Positions 52,625-61,842 of a stretch of DNA of 64,000 nucleotides are shown here, one piece after another; positions within the stretch are counted from its first letter, which is position 1; every line of letters starts with the position of its first letter. Made by a program: the position numbers and the translations under genes. The DNA is from Bacillus mesophilus (GTDB lineage Bacteria; Bacillota; Bacilli; Bacillales; SA4): NCBI RefSeq assembly GCF_011008845.1, contig NZ_JAAIWM010000003.1:372001-436000 (forward strand). Reading direction: 5' to 3'. Under the pieces are notes generated by a model. It saw only the letters and a program-made list of their open reading frames with translations, made no database searches and was not told the origin of the DNA.

Positions 52625-54145
52625 CTATTGCGTCGCAAGTTGCATAATATTTTCTTGATTGGCTTCTTCTGATGAAAGTTCACCTTTCATTTCACCCTCC
52701 GCCATTACATAAACGCGATCGCTCATACCAAGGACTTCACCAAGCTCTGATGAAATCATAATGATACTCATACCTTTATTGATCAATTCATTCATAACTG
52801 AATAGATTTCAAATTTAGCACCCACATCAATTCCCCGTGTTGGCTCATCTAAGATTAATAGCTTAGGACCAACAAAGAGCCATTTCCCGAGCGAAACCTT
52901 TTGCTGATTTCCACCACTTAAGTTTCCAACCAGCTGTTGTAACGATGGTGTTTTAATTCCTAATGATTCCTTATAGCCGCGGGCAATAATAATCTCTTCG
53001 TTTTCATTGACCACTCCATTGGAGGAAATGGCTTTTAAATTCCCAATCGAAATATTACTTTTAATATCCTGTAGTAAAAATAACCCATCGCCTTTTCGGT
53101 CTTCTGTTACATAGGCAATTCGCGCTTTAATGGCAGCACTCGTATGCTTTAATGTAGCAGGTTGTCCTTCTAAAAATAAATCTCCTTGTATTTTGTAACT
53201 TGCAGCATTACCAAAAATACTTAAGGCAAGCTCCGTCCGTCCTGAACCCATTAGTCCAGCAATCCCAACGATTTCTCCCTTTTTCACATGAAGATTTACA
53301 TTTGTAGCGACATTACGTCCTAGCTTTGGATCGTACGCCGTCCAGTTGGATAGCTCTAAAATCGTTTCGCCTAACTCTTTCTTCGGTCGTTTTGGATAAA
53401 TATCCTCAATTTCACGTCCAACCATGTTTTTAATAATGTTGGCTTCCGTAATCTCGCCTCTTGATCCATCTAACGTACAAATCGTTTCCCCGTCTCGGAT
53501 GACCGTCGCTTTATCTGAAATGGAGATGACTTCCTTTAATTTGTGAGAAATCATGATGCATGTGATTCCCTCTTTTTTCAATTCACGTAACAATTCTAAT
53601 AGGTTTTCACTGTCATCTTCGTTAAGAGCAGCTGTCGGCTCATCTAAAATAAGAAGCTTTACTTCTTTACTTAGTGCTTTTGCAATTTCAACTAATTGCT
53701 GCTTTCCTACCCCTAAATCTTTTATTAATGTTTCAGGGTTTACTTTCAAGCGGACCTTATTGAGCATTTTTTTCGCTTCGACTATTGCTTTATTCCAATC
53801 TAAAATGCCACCATTTTGGATTTCATTACCTGCAAAAATATTTTCATAAACAGATAGGTCAGGAAATAGCGCTAGCTCTTGATATATAATCGCGATTCCG
53901 ACTTCGACGCTATCATTAATTTTGTTAAACCGCTGCACTTCCCCATTAAATACAATATCTCCGGTATATGTTCCAAAAGGATACACACCGCTCAGCACTT
54001 TCATTAGTGTGGACTTACCAGCACCATTTTCTCCTACTAAACAGTGAATTTCTCCTCGTTTCACTTTAAAATTAACATTCGAAAGTGCCTTTACTCCTGT
54101 AAACTCTTTTGATATCTGGTTCATCTCTAAAATATAATCGCTCAC
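52625..54145 (-). CDS. Sugar ABC transporter ATPase, two-domain (XylG/MmsA type)
   Basis: A 506-residue fusion of two ABC domains. The first has Walker A GENGAGKSTLMKVL, and LLILDEPTAAL; the second has the degenerate Walker A GLMGSGRTELALS, signature NLSGGNQQKVSLGKWL and LLILDEPTRGIDVG. Two halves in one chain is the hallmark of the CUT2 class. It powers uptake through the permease encoded next. Confidence 0.94.
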   Translation of the reverse strand: MSDYILEMNQISKEFTGVKALSNVNFKVKRGEIHCLVGENGAGKSTLMKVLSGVYPFGTYTGDIVFNGEVQRFNKINDSVEVGIAIIYQELALFPDLSVYENIFAGNEIQNGGILDWNKAIVEAKKMLNKVRLKVNPETLIKDLGVGKQQLVEIAKALSKEVKLLILDEPTAALNEDDSENLLELLRELKKEGITCIMISHKLKEVISISDKATVIRDGETICTLDGSRGEITEANIIKNMVGREIEDIYPKRPKKELGETILELSNWTAYDPKLGRNVATNVNLHVKKGEIVGIAGLMGSGRTELALSIFGNAASYKIQGDLFLEGQPATLKHTSAAIKARIAYVTEDRKGDGLFLLQDIKSNISIGNLKAISSNGVVNENEEIIIARGYKESLGIKTPSLQQLVGNLSGGNQQKVSLGKWLFVGPKLLILDEPTRGIDVGAKFEIYSVMNELINKGMSIIMISSELGEVLGMSDRVYVMAEGEMKGELSSEEANQENIMQLATQ

Positions 54146-54235
54146 TGTTATGCCTCCTTAACCAGACAACTAAGGGAAAAGTGCTAGACATGGATCATCT
54201 AACACTAATCTCCTTCTTTTTATTCAATTAATCAA

Positions 54236-55330
54236 TTAGTCTAATCCTGTAAATTCACTAGCTTCGTAGTAACCGGAGTCAATTAGTTCTGCTTTTACAT
54301 TGTCTTGGTTTACCACAATTACATCTGTCTGCTTTGCTGGTACATCAATGCTTCCGTTGTTATAAGAACCAGTTGTTTCTGGTGTTTTTCCATCTAAAAT
54401 ATCAACAGCCATACCCATTGCATCCTGTACTAACGTACGAACATCTTTAAATACTGTCATCGATTGCTTACCGTCAATGATGTATTGGATTGAGGCTAGT
54501 TCAGCATCTTGACCTGACACTAGGTAACTAGTTACCGCACCGTCTGATGCAAATACGTCAGCGATTGAACGAGCTGTACCATCATTTGGAGCTAGGATAG
54601 CAACATCACCTTTTAAATCTGCACCAGCAGCTGTAAGGTTCGTTTGTGCTTTATTTTTTGCTTCGTTTGGATCCCAGTTTGTTGTAACCTGACCTAAAAT
54701 CTTACCTAATTCATCACGAGTAAGCGTTGCCTTATCTTTTAACGCTTCTGCTTCAGAAGAGTTTGCAATGACAAATGTTCCATCAGCAATTTTGGGTTGA
54801 AGAACACTCCATGCACCTTCGAAGAATAAGAATGCGTTGTTGTCAGACGCTGCACCTGCATATAAGTAAAGTGGAACTCCACTGCCTTCAGCATTGTCAA
54901 TTAAGTATTGCCCTTGTGCTGCACCTACTGCGATACTGTCAAAAGTTACATAGTAATCAACTGCATCTGTATCTGTAATTAAACGGTCATACGAGATAAC
55001 TGTAACTCCATCTTTTTTTGCTGCTTCCACTGCAGAACCTGCAGCTGCACCATCATGAGGAGCAATAATTAAAACGTCAATTCCTTTATTAAGTAATGTT
55101 TCTACATTTTCTTTTTCTTTCGCAGATGATCCTTGGCTAAATAAAATTTCTGTTGTATAGTCAGAATCTTCTAGAGCTGCCTTAAATCTTGCTTCGTCTT
55201 GTACCCATCTTGGCTCATCTTTTGTCGGTAGTACGATTCCAACACTTACCTCGCCCCCGCCAGTATTACAACCAGCAATAATAAAAATAGACATCATGGC
55301 AACTAGTAAAATAGAAATCTTCTTTTTCAT
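54236..55330 (-). CDS. ChvE/XylF-type sugar-binding lipoprotein
   Basis: A 364-residue periplasmic-binding-protein-like lipoprotein: signal MKKKISILLVAMMSIFIIAG with the lipobox Cys next, then VGIVLPTKDEPRWVQDEARF, LIIAPHDGAAAGSAVEAA and ISYDRLI (sugar contacts of the ChvE/XylF group). The frame is open to 55378, but ATG 55330 ten bases after GGGG fits the lipoprotein signal. The ligand is probably an aldose such as xylose, arabinose or galactose. Confidence 0.92.
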   Translation of the reverse strand: MKKKISILLVAMMSIFIIAGCNTGGGEVSVGIVLPTKDEPRWVQDEARFKAALEDSDYTTEILFSQGSSAKEKENVETLLNKGIDVLIIAPHDGAAAGSAVEAAKKDGVTVISYDRLITDTDAVDYYVTFDSIAVGAAQGQYLIDNAEGSGVPLYLYAGAASDNNAFLFFEGAWSVLQPKIADGTFVIANSSEAEALKDKATLTRDELGKILGQVTTNWDPNEAKNKAQTNLTAAGADLKGDVAILAPNDGTARSIADVFASDGAVTSYLVSGQDAELASIQYIIDGKQSMTVFKDVRTLVQDAMGMAVDILDGKTPETTGSYNNGSIDVPAKQTDVIVVNQDNVKAELIDSGYYEASEFTGLD

Positions 55331-55399
55331 GTCTATGAATCCCCTTTCAAAGCTTTTTATATTTGTGTATAGACCCAATATATCATCGAGCTGAAGTAA

Positions 55400-55413
55400 T
55401 GATAACGCTTTCT
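55400..55413 (-). promoter_or_regulatory. cre site upstream of the sugar ABC operon
   Basis: On the minus strand AGAAAGCGTTATCA, the same 14 bases as the site at 46464-46477. It is 70 bp upstream of the binding-protein start. The other sequence of this 304-bp gap up to the terminator at 55.6 kb shows no clear feature. Confidence 0.7.
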
Positions 55414-55573
55414 TCTAGCACTATTTTGTTATTCATCTGTACTTTTTTAACATGGCTGTTTTTTGCTATTGTTTCCTTAGTTCTACCTTAGTTCAGCGAA
55501 ATGGGGTTGATTAGAAAAGAGTAACTACGGGATTTTCCTTTTGGAAAACCACAATCTACAACAACATCATAAT

Positions 55574-55609
55574 AAAAAAAGGAACTTAGCTATTAATCTA
55601 AGTTCCTTT
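55574..55609 (-). terminator. Terminator after the second XylF-like gene
   Basis: AAAGGAACTTAG (55578-55589) and CTAAGTTCCTTT (55598-55609) form a perfect 12-bp stem with a U-run on the minus strand. It separates the sensor operon from the transporter operon. Confidence 0.9.
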
Positions 55610-55634
55610 GTTTCATTTATTTAATTACACCGAA

Positions 55635-56717
55635 TCATTCCTCTACGTACCGATAGACATCCTCCCTTGAATGGAAGCCATCGGCAATAATGGTCTCATC
55701 TATATTTGATCCTTCAACAGCAATAGGAGAAAGTAACGTCGAAGGCACTTCAATTCTTCCGTTGTTTACCTTCCTAGTTTCGATGACATCCTCACCCTTA
55801 GCAAGCTTAACCGCAATTTCTGCAGCTGTTTGTGCTAACGTTCTAATTGGCTTGTAAACCGTCATTGTTTGCGTACCTATCACAATGCGCTGAGCTGCGG
55901 CTAAATCAGCATCTTGACCTGCAACTGGAATTTTACCTGCAAGCCCTTCTTCTTGAAGAGCTTCAATGACAGCACCTGCTGTCGCGTCATTAGCAGCAAT
56001 CACTGCATCTATTTTATTATTGTTTGCTTTTAGGGCAAGCTTCATATTTTCTTTTGCATGTTCTGGTACCCAATCTTTTGTCCACTGATCAAACACAACC
56101 GTAATATCTCCTTTATCAATTAGCGGCTGCAGCACACTGAATACTCCTCCCTTGACCAAATGTGCATTATGATCAGTTTCGGCACCACCGATGTATACAT
56201 ATTTTCCTTTTGGCACAAGGTTGGTAATGGCCCGGGCTTGTAGCATTCCCACCAGCTCATTATCGTATGAAACATACATATCTAGTTCCGCATTCCTTAC
56301 TAAGCGATCATAGGACATCACTTTCACACCGACGGAGTGTGCTTTCTTTACAATAGCAGCTGTTGATTCTGCGTTATGAGGAACAATCACCAGCACATCA
56401 ATGTTTTGACTAAGCATCGTTTCCGCATGCCAAATTTGCAGGGAATCATCTCCATTGGATGCCATGACCATCACTTCAGCTCCTAGTGCTTCAACTGATT
56501 CCTTAAAGAGATCTCTGTCCTTAATCCAGCGCTCCTCTTCTAACGTGTCCATCGCGAAGCCGATTTTGATTTTTTCTCCCTCTGATTGATCTTCTTTTTG
56601 TTCAGGAATCGCATTTGATAGTTCTTTACCATTATCAGCTGATTCACAAGCAGTAAGGTTGAAAATAACCACAAGCATGAACATTCCTAAACATATTTGG
56701 GAGAGTAGCCTTCTCAT
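55635..56717 (-). CDS. XylF-like sugar-binding lipoprotein (second)
   Basis: A 360-residue lipoprotein with lipobox FNLTAC, then KIGFAMDTLEEERWIKDRDL, VLVIVPHNAESTAAIV, KVMSYDRLVRNAELDMYVSY and IPVAGQDADLAAAQRI, the XylF pattern. It is encoded at the end of the two-component operon and not with the transporter genes, so it may feed sugar to the same permease or to the sensor. It is the second of three binding proteins in this region. Confidence 0.9.
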   Translation of the reverse strand: MRRLLSQICLGMFMLVVIFNLTACESADNGKELSNAIPEQKEDQSEGEKIKIGFAMDTLEEERWIKDRDLFKESVEALGAEVMVMASNGDDSLQIWHAETMLSQNIDVLVIVPHNAESTAAIVKKAHSVGVKVMSYDRLVRNAELDMYVSYDNELVGMLQARAITNLVPKGKYVYIGGAETDHNAHLVKGGVFSVLQPLIDKGDITVVFDQWTKDWVPEHAKENMKLALKANNNKIDAVIAANDATAGAVIEALQEEGLAGKIPVAGQDADLAAAQRIVIGTQTMTVYKPIRTLAQTAAEIAVKLAKGEDVIETRKVNNGRIEVPSTLLSPIAVEGSNIDETIIADGFHSREDVYRYVEE

Positions 56718-56756
56718 TCATCTCACTTCTTTCCCACTAAAATAAGCAAACATTGT

Positions 56757-58289
56757 TTAACCAATTAATTGCTTTCGATACTCCGTTGGTGTGACGTTAC
56801 ACATTCTCCTAAACACTTTGCTAAAATAATTTGGATCGTGGTAACCAACCTCATACGTTATTTCTTTTAAACTCTTTTCTGGATCACGCATCAGCTTCTT
56901 TGCTTTCTCAATCCGACATTCTGTTAAAAAGTGAATATAATTAATGCCAAGCTGTTCTTTAAAGATTTTACTGATATATATCGGACTTAACCCTACCTCT
57001 TTGCCAATTGTGTCTAATGAAATATCTTTATGGGCATGTTCGATAATGTATTTTTTAATGAGTTGAATAGAGTCAGTACCAAGCTCTGCATGATACTCCT
57101 CATACGAAGTTCGAACTCGGTCCAACAGATGGGAGGTTTCAGCACGTAACTGCCTGTAATCTGTTGCTTGCAAGGAATAAACCGGGATGTCTTGTATTGC
57201 TCCCATTTCACTAAGTACTTGAGAGGCAATCCAAAATAGTTCCATCACACGTTGTTGAGCTTGAAAGAGAGGGGTACTTTCTTTCTCAAGGGTTTCAATG
57301 ATGTCAACAAAGCTGTTACCTATTTCATCCCATTGACCATTACGTACAAAGTTAAAAAATTGCTGCTCATTTTTCTTTGATAAATTCTCATCAAAACCTG
57401 GAACAAGTGGTGGTACATCATCATAAAATCGAAACTTAGCAGGTATTGTTGTATCTCTTGTTGCAATTAGCGATTCTTGATAGGATTGTTTGATTTGTTC
57501 TAATGAACTATATAGATTGCCAATTCCAATAAACCATTCACAATCTTCATATGTCTTAGCGATTTTTAGGATCTCCCTTGCTAACAAGGTTGCTTGAGAT
57601 CGGAAGGACTGATCTGGTTTTAAAAACACGATAATCGGTAATTGACGGCCATATAAAGCTCCTACCCACCCACTTTTTGTTTGTCTTACTTTTTCTCTAA
57701 TGGCCGAATAATAAGCTTCAGAACCTAGTGGTAGTATGAGGTTCATCACATATTTTTCCTTTGTTGCTTGAATGTCTAGTAATTCAACCAATTCTTCTAA
57801 CTGTACTTCGTGGACATGATCAAAGATAAGTTGAGTGACAATATCGGTTTCGAATATAGACTTCGCTTTTTGTAACGCGTATTGTTGATGCTTGCTTCTC
57901 TTTACTAACTCTTTCTCTGCTTCAATCTTGCTTAAAACTTTGCCCAGTATATCCACGATTTCGGAAGCCTTTGCCGGTTTCACGATATAATCTTCCACGC
58001 CAAGCTTCATTGCTAGGCGTGCATACTCAAAAGAAGCAAAAGCTGTCGCCATAATAAATTTTATTTGTGAGTTCTTATATTTGATGGCTTCTATCGCTTC
58101 AAGACCCGTCATTCCTGGCATTTGAATATCCATAAACACTAGATCTGGTTGAAATTCATCCACGATTTCAGTCGCAATTCTTCCATTCTTAGCCTGTTTT
58201 ACCACGATAGAAGGAAAATTTCTTTCTATAATGAGCTGTAGTCCATCACGTTCGATCTGCTCATCATCCACGATTAATATTTTCGTCAT
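56757..58289 (-). CDS. YesN-like response regulator with AraC-type DNA-binding domain
   Basis: A 510-residue regulator. The receiver domain has the phosphoacceptor Asp54 (LVFMDIQMPGMTG) and ends near residue 120; a long middle part of unknown fold follows; residues about 405-508 form an AraC helix-turn-helix pair (DISLDTIGKEVGLSPIYISKIFKEQLGINYIHFL...DPNYFSKVFRRMCNVTPTEYRK). It should activate the adjacent sugar transport genes when phosphorylated by the kinase. It overlaps the kinase gene by 26 bp. Confidence 0.93.
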   Translation of the reverse strand: MTKILIVDDEQIERDGLQLIIERNFPSIVVKQAKNGRIATEIVDEFQPDLVFMDIQMPGMTGLEAIEAIKYKNSQIKFIMATAFASFEYARLAMKLGVEDYIVKPAKASEIVDILGKVLSKIEAEKELVKRSKHQQYALQKAKSIFETDIVTQLIFDHVHEVQLEELVELLDIQATKEKYVMNLILPLGSEAYYSAIREKVRQTKSGWVGALYGRQLPIIVFLKPDQSFRSQATLLAREILKIAKTYEDCEWFIGIGNLYSSLEQIKQSYQESLIATRDTTIPAKFRFYDDVPPLVPGFDENLSKKNEQQFFNFVRNGQWDEIGNSFVDIIETLEKESTPLFQAQQRVMELFWIASQVLSEMGAIQDIPVYSLQATDYRQLRAETSHLLDRVRTSYEEYHAELGTDSIQLIKKYIIEHAHKDISLDTIGKEVGLSPIYISKIFKEQLGINYIHFLTECRIEKAKKLMRDPEKSLKEITYEVGYHDPNYFSKVFRRMCNVTPTEYRKQLIG

Positions 58290-59730
58290 ATGAATTAACT
58301 CCCCTTTCTTTCAGGATATGGATGATTACTTTTGTACCGTTCCCTTTATTACTTTCAATCCTCATCGTATCTTCTCTACCATTAAAAAGGCGGAGACGCT
58401 TCACTACATTGCTCAAACCAATCCCTGTAGAGTGTCCTTCGGCTGTATCAAGCTGTTCTTCCATGATTTGTTTGATTTTTTCTTCTGACATACCCGGTCC
58501 ATCATCTTCCACCTCAATGGTCACACGGTCACCGTCATCTTTAATGCGAAACCAAATCACCCCACCGTCTTCATGTGGTTCAATTCCATAGATAACAGCG
58601 TTTTCCACAATAGGTTGAAGGGTAAGACCTGGAATTTCAATATCAAGGCAAGCCGCGTCTATAACTGGATGAAATGTTAACCGGTCTGTATATCTAGCCT
58701 TTTGAATATCAATATATTGTTGGATCACTCTTACTTCATCATAAAGGGTCATCGTTTTGTCTAAATGTTTCAAGTTATATCGTAACAAGCCAGCTACACT
58801 AACAAGGAGATCACTCGTTTCTTCCGATCCTTCCATATAAGCCTTTTTCGATAGAGTATTAAGTGTGTTAAATAAAAAATGTGGATTTATTTGACTTTGT
58901 AAACTTCGAAGCTGGCTTTCTTTTAAAAGTAGCTTACTCTGCTGCAACTCTTTTTCCAACTGAGCTTTTTGCTGGATTTCTAGGATTAAGTTATTTATAT
59001 TTACTCTCATTCGCTCAAGCGTCTTTGCTAGAAATGATATTTCATCATTGGATTCAACCTCAATCTCTAAATCAAACCTTCCTTTTGAAATCTCACTTGC
59101 AGCCTTTGTCAGCTTTTCAACTGGTTTTGTGATGCGACGAGAGAACCAGTAGGTAAATAGCATTAGAAAGACTGAGATTAATAGCAATAGCCAAATCCCG
59201 AGCTGCTTCAGTCCTTCTGATTGAAGAATAATACCTCTGTAAAAACGGTCATATGTTTTAATTTCTGTGTCAATTAAAGTGAGAGTCATTTCCGATATAT
59301 AATTCGAAATATGTGTCGCTTCTGTAAAAGCCTGGTTAGAATTGTAAGTATCCGCTTCAGAATGAAAGAATAGGGAACGATCAATCATTTCTACTAAACT
59401 ATCAATTAAATGAACATAGTTTGTTATGGCCAGCTCATTCTCAACATTTTTAAAATCAACAACTTCCTCTTTCATCTTTTCCATTTCTAGCTTATGTTGG
59501 TCAATGACTGATATATTTTCAGGTGAAGGGATTAGCAAGTAGTTATTTAAAGCGGTTACAATCTTTTGACTAGTACTCGTCACTTCGTTCATGATTAAAT
59601 AACGTTCTAGTATATCGTTATATTGGTTCTGCATTTTTTGATTATAGTAAATGAGAGAGACCCAACTTGCTGCCATAATTAAGAGTACACTGAGAGCTAG
59701 CACTAAGATTTTCTTTTGGATACTATTCAT
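58264..59730 (-). CDS. YesM-like membrane sensor histidine kinase
   Basis: A 488-residue kinase with two membrane segments (about 8-28 and 177-197), an extracytoplasmic helical domain between, a HAMP linker (RITKPVEKLTKAASEISKGRF), the phospho-accepting His284 in INPHFLFNTL, and an ATPase domain with IVENAVIYG, DDGPGM and GTGIGLSNV. It lacks its own sugar-binding fold, and the gene just upstream encodes one. This matches the XylFII-LytS arrangement, in which a binding protein reports to the kinase. Confidence 0.93.
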   Translation of the reverse strand: MNSIQKKILVLALSVLLIMAASWVSLIYYNQKMQNQYNDILERYLIMNEVTSTSQKIVTALNNYLLIPSPENISVIDQHKLEMEKMKEEVVDFKNVENELAITNYVHLIDSLVEMIDRSLFFHSEADTYNSNQAFTEATHISNYISEMTLTLIDTEIKTYDRFYRGIILQSEGLKQLGIWLLLLISVFLMLFTYWFSRRITKPVEKLTKAASEISKGRFDLEIEVESNDEISFLAKTLERMRVNINNLILEIQQKAQLEKELQQSKLLLKESQLRSLQSQINPHFLFNTLNTLSKKAYMEGSEETSDLLVSVAGLLRYNLKHLDKTMTLYDEVRVIQQYIDIQKARYTDRLTFHPVIDAACLDIEIPGLTLQPIVENAVIYGIEPHEDGGVIWFRIKDDGDRVTIEVEDDGPGMSEEKIKQIMEEQLDTAEGHSTGIGLSNVVKRLRLFNGREDTMRIESNKGNGTKVIIHILKERGVNSYDENINRG

Positions 59731-60703
59731 AATATGTATCCACCTGTTTGATTATTTGAATATCTGTAAGATAGCCTTCTAATTGGAGTGGAAATATCTC
59801 TTCGTTTAACCAATTCATCATTAACCCCACACTAATCTCACCCATCTTCTCCGGTGACTGTTGTATCATTCCATCAATCTTCCCTTGCTTCAGAAGAGAT
59901 AGAGATACAGGATGATCATCAAATGAATAGATATGATACGGTTCCACATTTGAACGTCTCTCTATTTCTTCAATCATATCTCCAGCGAAACTTGCATTAA
60001 CAGTAATGAAGGCATCCGCACTGGGATTTATGTTTAAAATATCCTTTGTCGTAGATATGACCGCTTCTCTTGTATTTTCAGATAAGACTTCAATCATTTC
60101 AATGTCCGGAAAAACGCTAAGAATGTCTTGGATTCCCTTTAACCGTTCTGTTTGATAATGTTCTTGCCGCTTGTCTATTAAGAGGATCACTTCTCCTGAT
60201 GTTCCCATATCTTCAATAAGTTGTTTAGCAATCATACTACCTGCCTCATATTGATCAGAACCGACATACGTTCGGCGAATGCTTTCTGACATTGGAACAT
60301 CATTAGCGACCGTAATAACAGGGATTCCATATGAAGCCGCTTTCACTTTTGTTAGCTCTTTAAACTCATCGTTATCCAAACCTTGAACAATAATCCCATC
60401 AACTTTTGAATAAATGGCGATGTCAATTTGCTTTAGAAAATCTTGATTTTCTCCGTAACTCCCCCATACCTCAAGCCTTGCTCCATCCTTTTCTGCTTGT
60501 CTTTTTGCCCCTTTACTCACCTTGTCCCAAAAAGGTGTATCCAACCCTCGTGTGATTAACACAATTCGATTGGTGATTTGTTCTTGCTTCGACGGCTCTG
60601 GCACCTGCCAATCAGAACGAAACGCATTAAGGACTGATTCAACTGTAAAGTATGAAAGTACAAAACAAATAAGCACAATGACAATGGTCGCAACACTTCT
60701 CAT
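59723..60703 (-). CDS. Membrane-anchored sugar-binding sensor protein (RbsB/XylFII-like)
   Basis: A 326-residue protein with an uncleaved-looking N-terminal membrane helix (residues 3-27, no lipobox Cys) and a periplasmic-binding fold: RIVLITRGLDTPFWDKVSKGA, VDGIIVQGLDNDEF, PVITVANDVPMS and SFDDHPVSLSLL. It starts the sensor operon and overlaps the kinase gene by eight bases. An anchored binding protein of this type binds sugar and signals through the partner kinase. AAAGGAG precedes the ATG. Confidence 0.87.
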   Translation of the reverse strand: MRSVATIVIVLICFVLSYFTVESVLNAFRSDWQVPEPSKQEQITNRIVLITRGLDTPFWDKVSKGAKRQAEKDGARLEVWGSYGENQDFLKQIDIAIYSKVDGIIVQGLDNDEFKELTKVKAASYGIPVITVANDVPMSESIRRTYVGSDQYEAGSMIAKQLIEDMGTSGEVILLIDKRQEHYQTERLKGIQDILSVFPDIEMIEVLSENTREAVISTTKDILNINPSADAFITVNASFAGDMIEEIERRSNVEPYHIYSFDDHPVSLSLLKQGKIDGMIQQSPEKMGEISVGLMMNWLNEEIFPLQLEGYLTDIQIIKQVDTYYE

Positions 60704-60721
60704 GAGGAGTAACTCCTTTAC

Positions 60722-60961
60722 GTGGATAAACTTTTATTTATTATAGCATGGGATATGCCATTTTCCTTTGGTTCAAGACTTTTTCTATTTACATTAGAAT
60801 TCCTTAGTAGCGATTATTCGCAAATGTTAGGAATACCCATTGATTATTTGGATTTAGCATATTATTACGCTGCATCTAGAAGCCTTATTTTAGATTTTAT
60901 GTGCATGCTAAAAGAGAGTAGTGACGAAGGAAAAGGTTCTTTTTCTGTTTTGGAGAGCTAA
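60722..60961 (+). CDS. Possible small protein of unknown function
   Basis: A 79-residue frame from GTG 60722 with a hydrophobic first part and then YSQMLGIPIDYLDLAYYYAA. No family is recognised. For it: a rho-independent terminator follows its stop by about 17 bp on the same strand, and the palindrome AGGAGTAACTCCT (60705-60717) offers a ribosome binding site on both strands. Against it: the site is about 12 bases from the GTG, and the first codons overlap the promoter of the divergent sensor operon. Confidence 0.3.
   Translation: MDKLLFIIAWDMPFSFGSRLFLFTLEFLSSDYSQMLGIPIDYLDLAYYYAASRSLILDFMCMLKESSDEGKGSFSVLES
60740..60748 (-). promoter_or_regulatory. Extended -10 promoter of the sensor operon
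   Basis: On the minus strand TGCTATAAT (TG-N-TATAAT, perfect -10) lies about 40 bp upstream of the sensor-protein start. No convincing -35. Confidence 0.55.
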
Positions 60962-60978
60962 TGAACTATAATTAGGCG

Positions 60979-61015
60979 CGAGAAGAACGGATGGTTAGGT
61001 CGTTCTCGTTTTTTT
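60979..61015 (+). terminator. Plus-strand terminator downstream of the possible small ORF
   Basis: CGAGAA and TTCTCG (with an inner ACG/CGT pairing) are followed by seven T. Confidence 0.65.
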
Positions 61016-61047
61016 GTGATGTAATCAACGTGCGGGACCGATGGTGC

Positions 61048-61078
61048 AAAGCAGCAACATTGTTCGCTGCTCTTTTTT
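61048..61078 (+). terminator. Second plus-strand terminator-like hairpin
   Basis: AGCAGC and GCTGCT around a ten-base loop, then CTTTTTT. It lies upstream of bcp; together with the previous hairpin it isolates bcp from upstream transcription. The rest of the stretch to bcp shows nothing definite. Confidence 0.45.
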
Positions 61079-61252
61079 AGACATACACTATAGTAAGAAG
61101 GAATTGTAAAACATGTTTAGTATTATGGTAAGATGATTTTAATTTCAGAAATTTAAAAACATCACGAGATTAATATTGGTTAAAATTGTAAAGGCTTTTA
61201 TGTGGATTTGGACAAGCACTATTCTAATATTTGAAACGAAAAGAGGAAGATT

Positions 61253-61729
61253 ATGAAAATAGAAGAAAAGATGACTTCACCTGACTTTACCCTACAGGGG
61301 AGCAACGGTGAAATGGTATCACTGTCCGATTTTAAAGGAAAGAAGCATGTTGTTTTATATTTCTATCCGAAAGATATGACACCGGGATGCACCACACAGG
61401 CATGTGATTTTAAAGAACATCACAAAAGCTTCGCAGACCTAGATGCAGTAATTATCGGCGTAAGCCCCGACCCACTTACAAAGCATCAAAAGTTTGTTGA
61501 GAAGTATGAGTTACCTTTTCTATTGCTGGTTGACGAGGACCATAAAGTAGCTGAAAGCTACGGTGTATGGACGTTAAAGAAAAACTTTGGAAAAGAATAC
61601 ATGGGCATTGAACGCTCCACCTTTGTAATTAGTAAAGAAGGGATCATTGAAAAGGCTTGGAAAAAGGTTAAAGTAAAAGGACATGTTGAAGAAGCGTTGG
61701 CTTTTGTACGCGAGCATTTGAGTGAATAG
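61253..61729 (+). CDS. bcp: Thioredoxin-dependent peroxiredoxin (Bcp/PrxQ)
   Basis: A 158-residue peroxiredoxin with the peroxidatic Cys46 and resolving Cys51 in DMTPGCTTQACDF, the five-residue spacing of the PrxQ/BCP alpha type, and VYGVWTLKKNFGKEYMG-like context before RSTFVISKEG. It reduces hydrogen and organic peroxides in the cytoplasm with electrons from thioredoxin. AGAGGAAG precedes the ATG. A single-gene unit closed by repeat copy 5. Confidence 0.95.
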   Translation: MKIEEKMTSPDFTLQGSNGEMVSLSDFKGKKHVVLYFYPKDMTPGCTTQACDFKEHHKSFADLDAVIIGVSPDPLTKHQKFVEKYELPFLLLVDEDHKVAESYGVWTLKKNFGKEYMGIERSTFVISKEGIIEKAWKKVKVKGHVEEALAFVREHLSE

Positions 61730-61732
61730 GAT

Positions 61733-61801
61733 GGCGGGACAGGGGGACAGGCACCATGTCCCACATGCCGTAGGCTGTTAGGGACAATGGACCTGTCCCC
61801 C
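61733..61801 (+). repeat. GGGACAGG palindromic repeat, copy 5 (right arm shortened)
   Basis: GCGGGACAGGGGGACAGGC ... GGACAATGGACCTGTCCCCC. The left arm is full length; the right arm stops after CCTGTCCCCC, directly against the terminator of the carboxypeptidase gene. The central palindrome is more divergent (CATGCCGTAGGCTG). It begins three bases after the bcp stop. Confidence 0.9.
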
Positions 61802-61832
61802 AAAAAAGCCAGGGGTGGAATACCCCTGGCTT
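61802..61832 (-). terminator. Terminator of the M14 carboxypeptidase gene
   Basis: AAGCCAGGGGT (61806-61816) and ACCCCTGGCTT (61822-61832) form a perfect 11-bp stem, followed on the minus strand by six T. Confidence 0.9.
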
Positions 61833-61842
61833 AAACTTAAGT

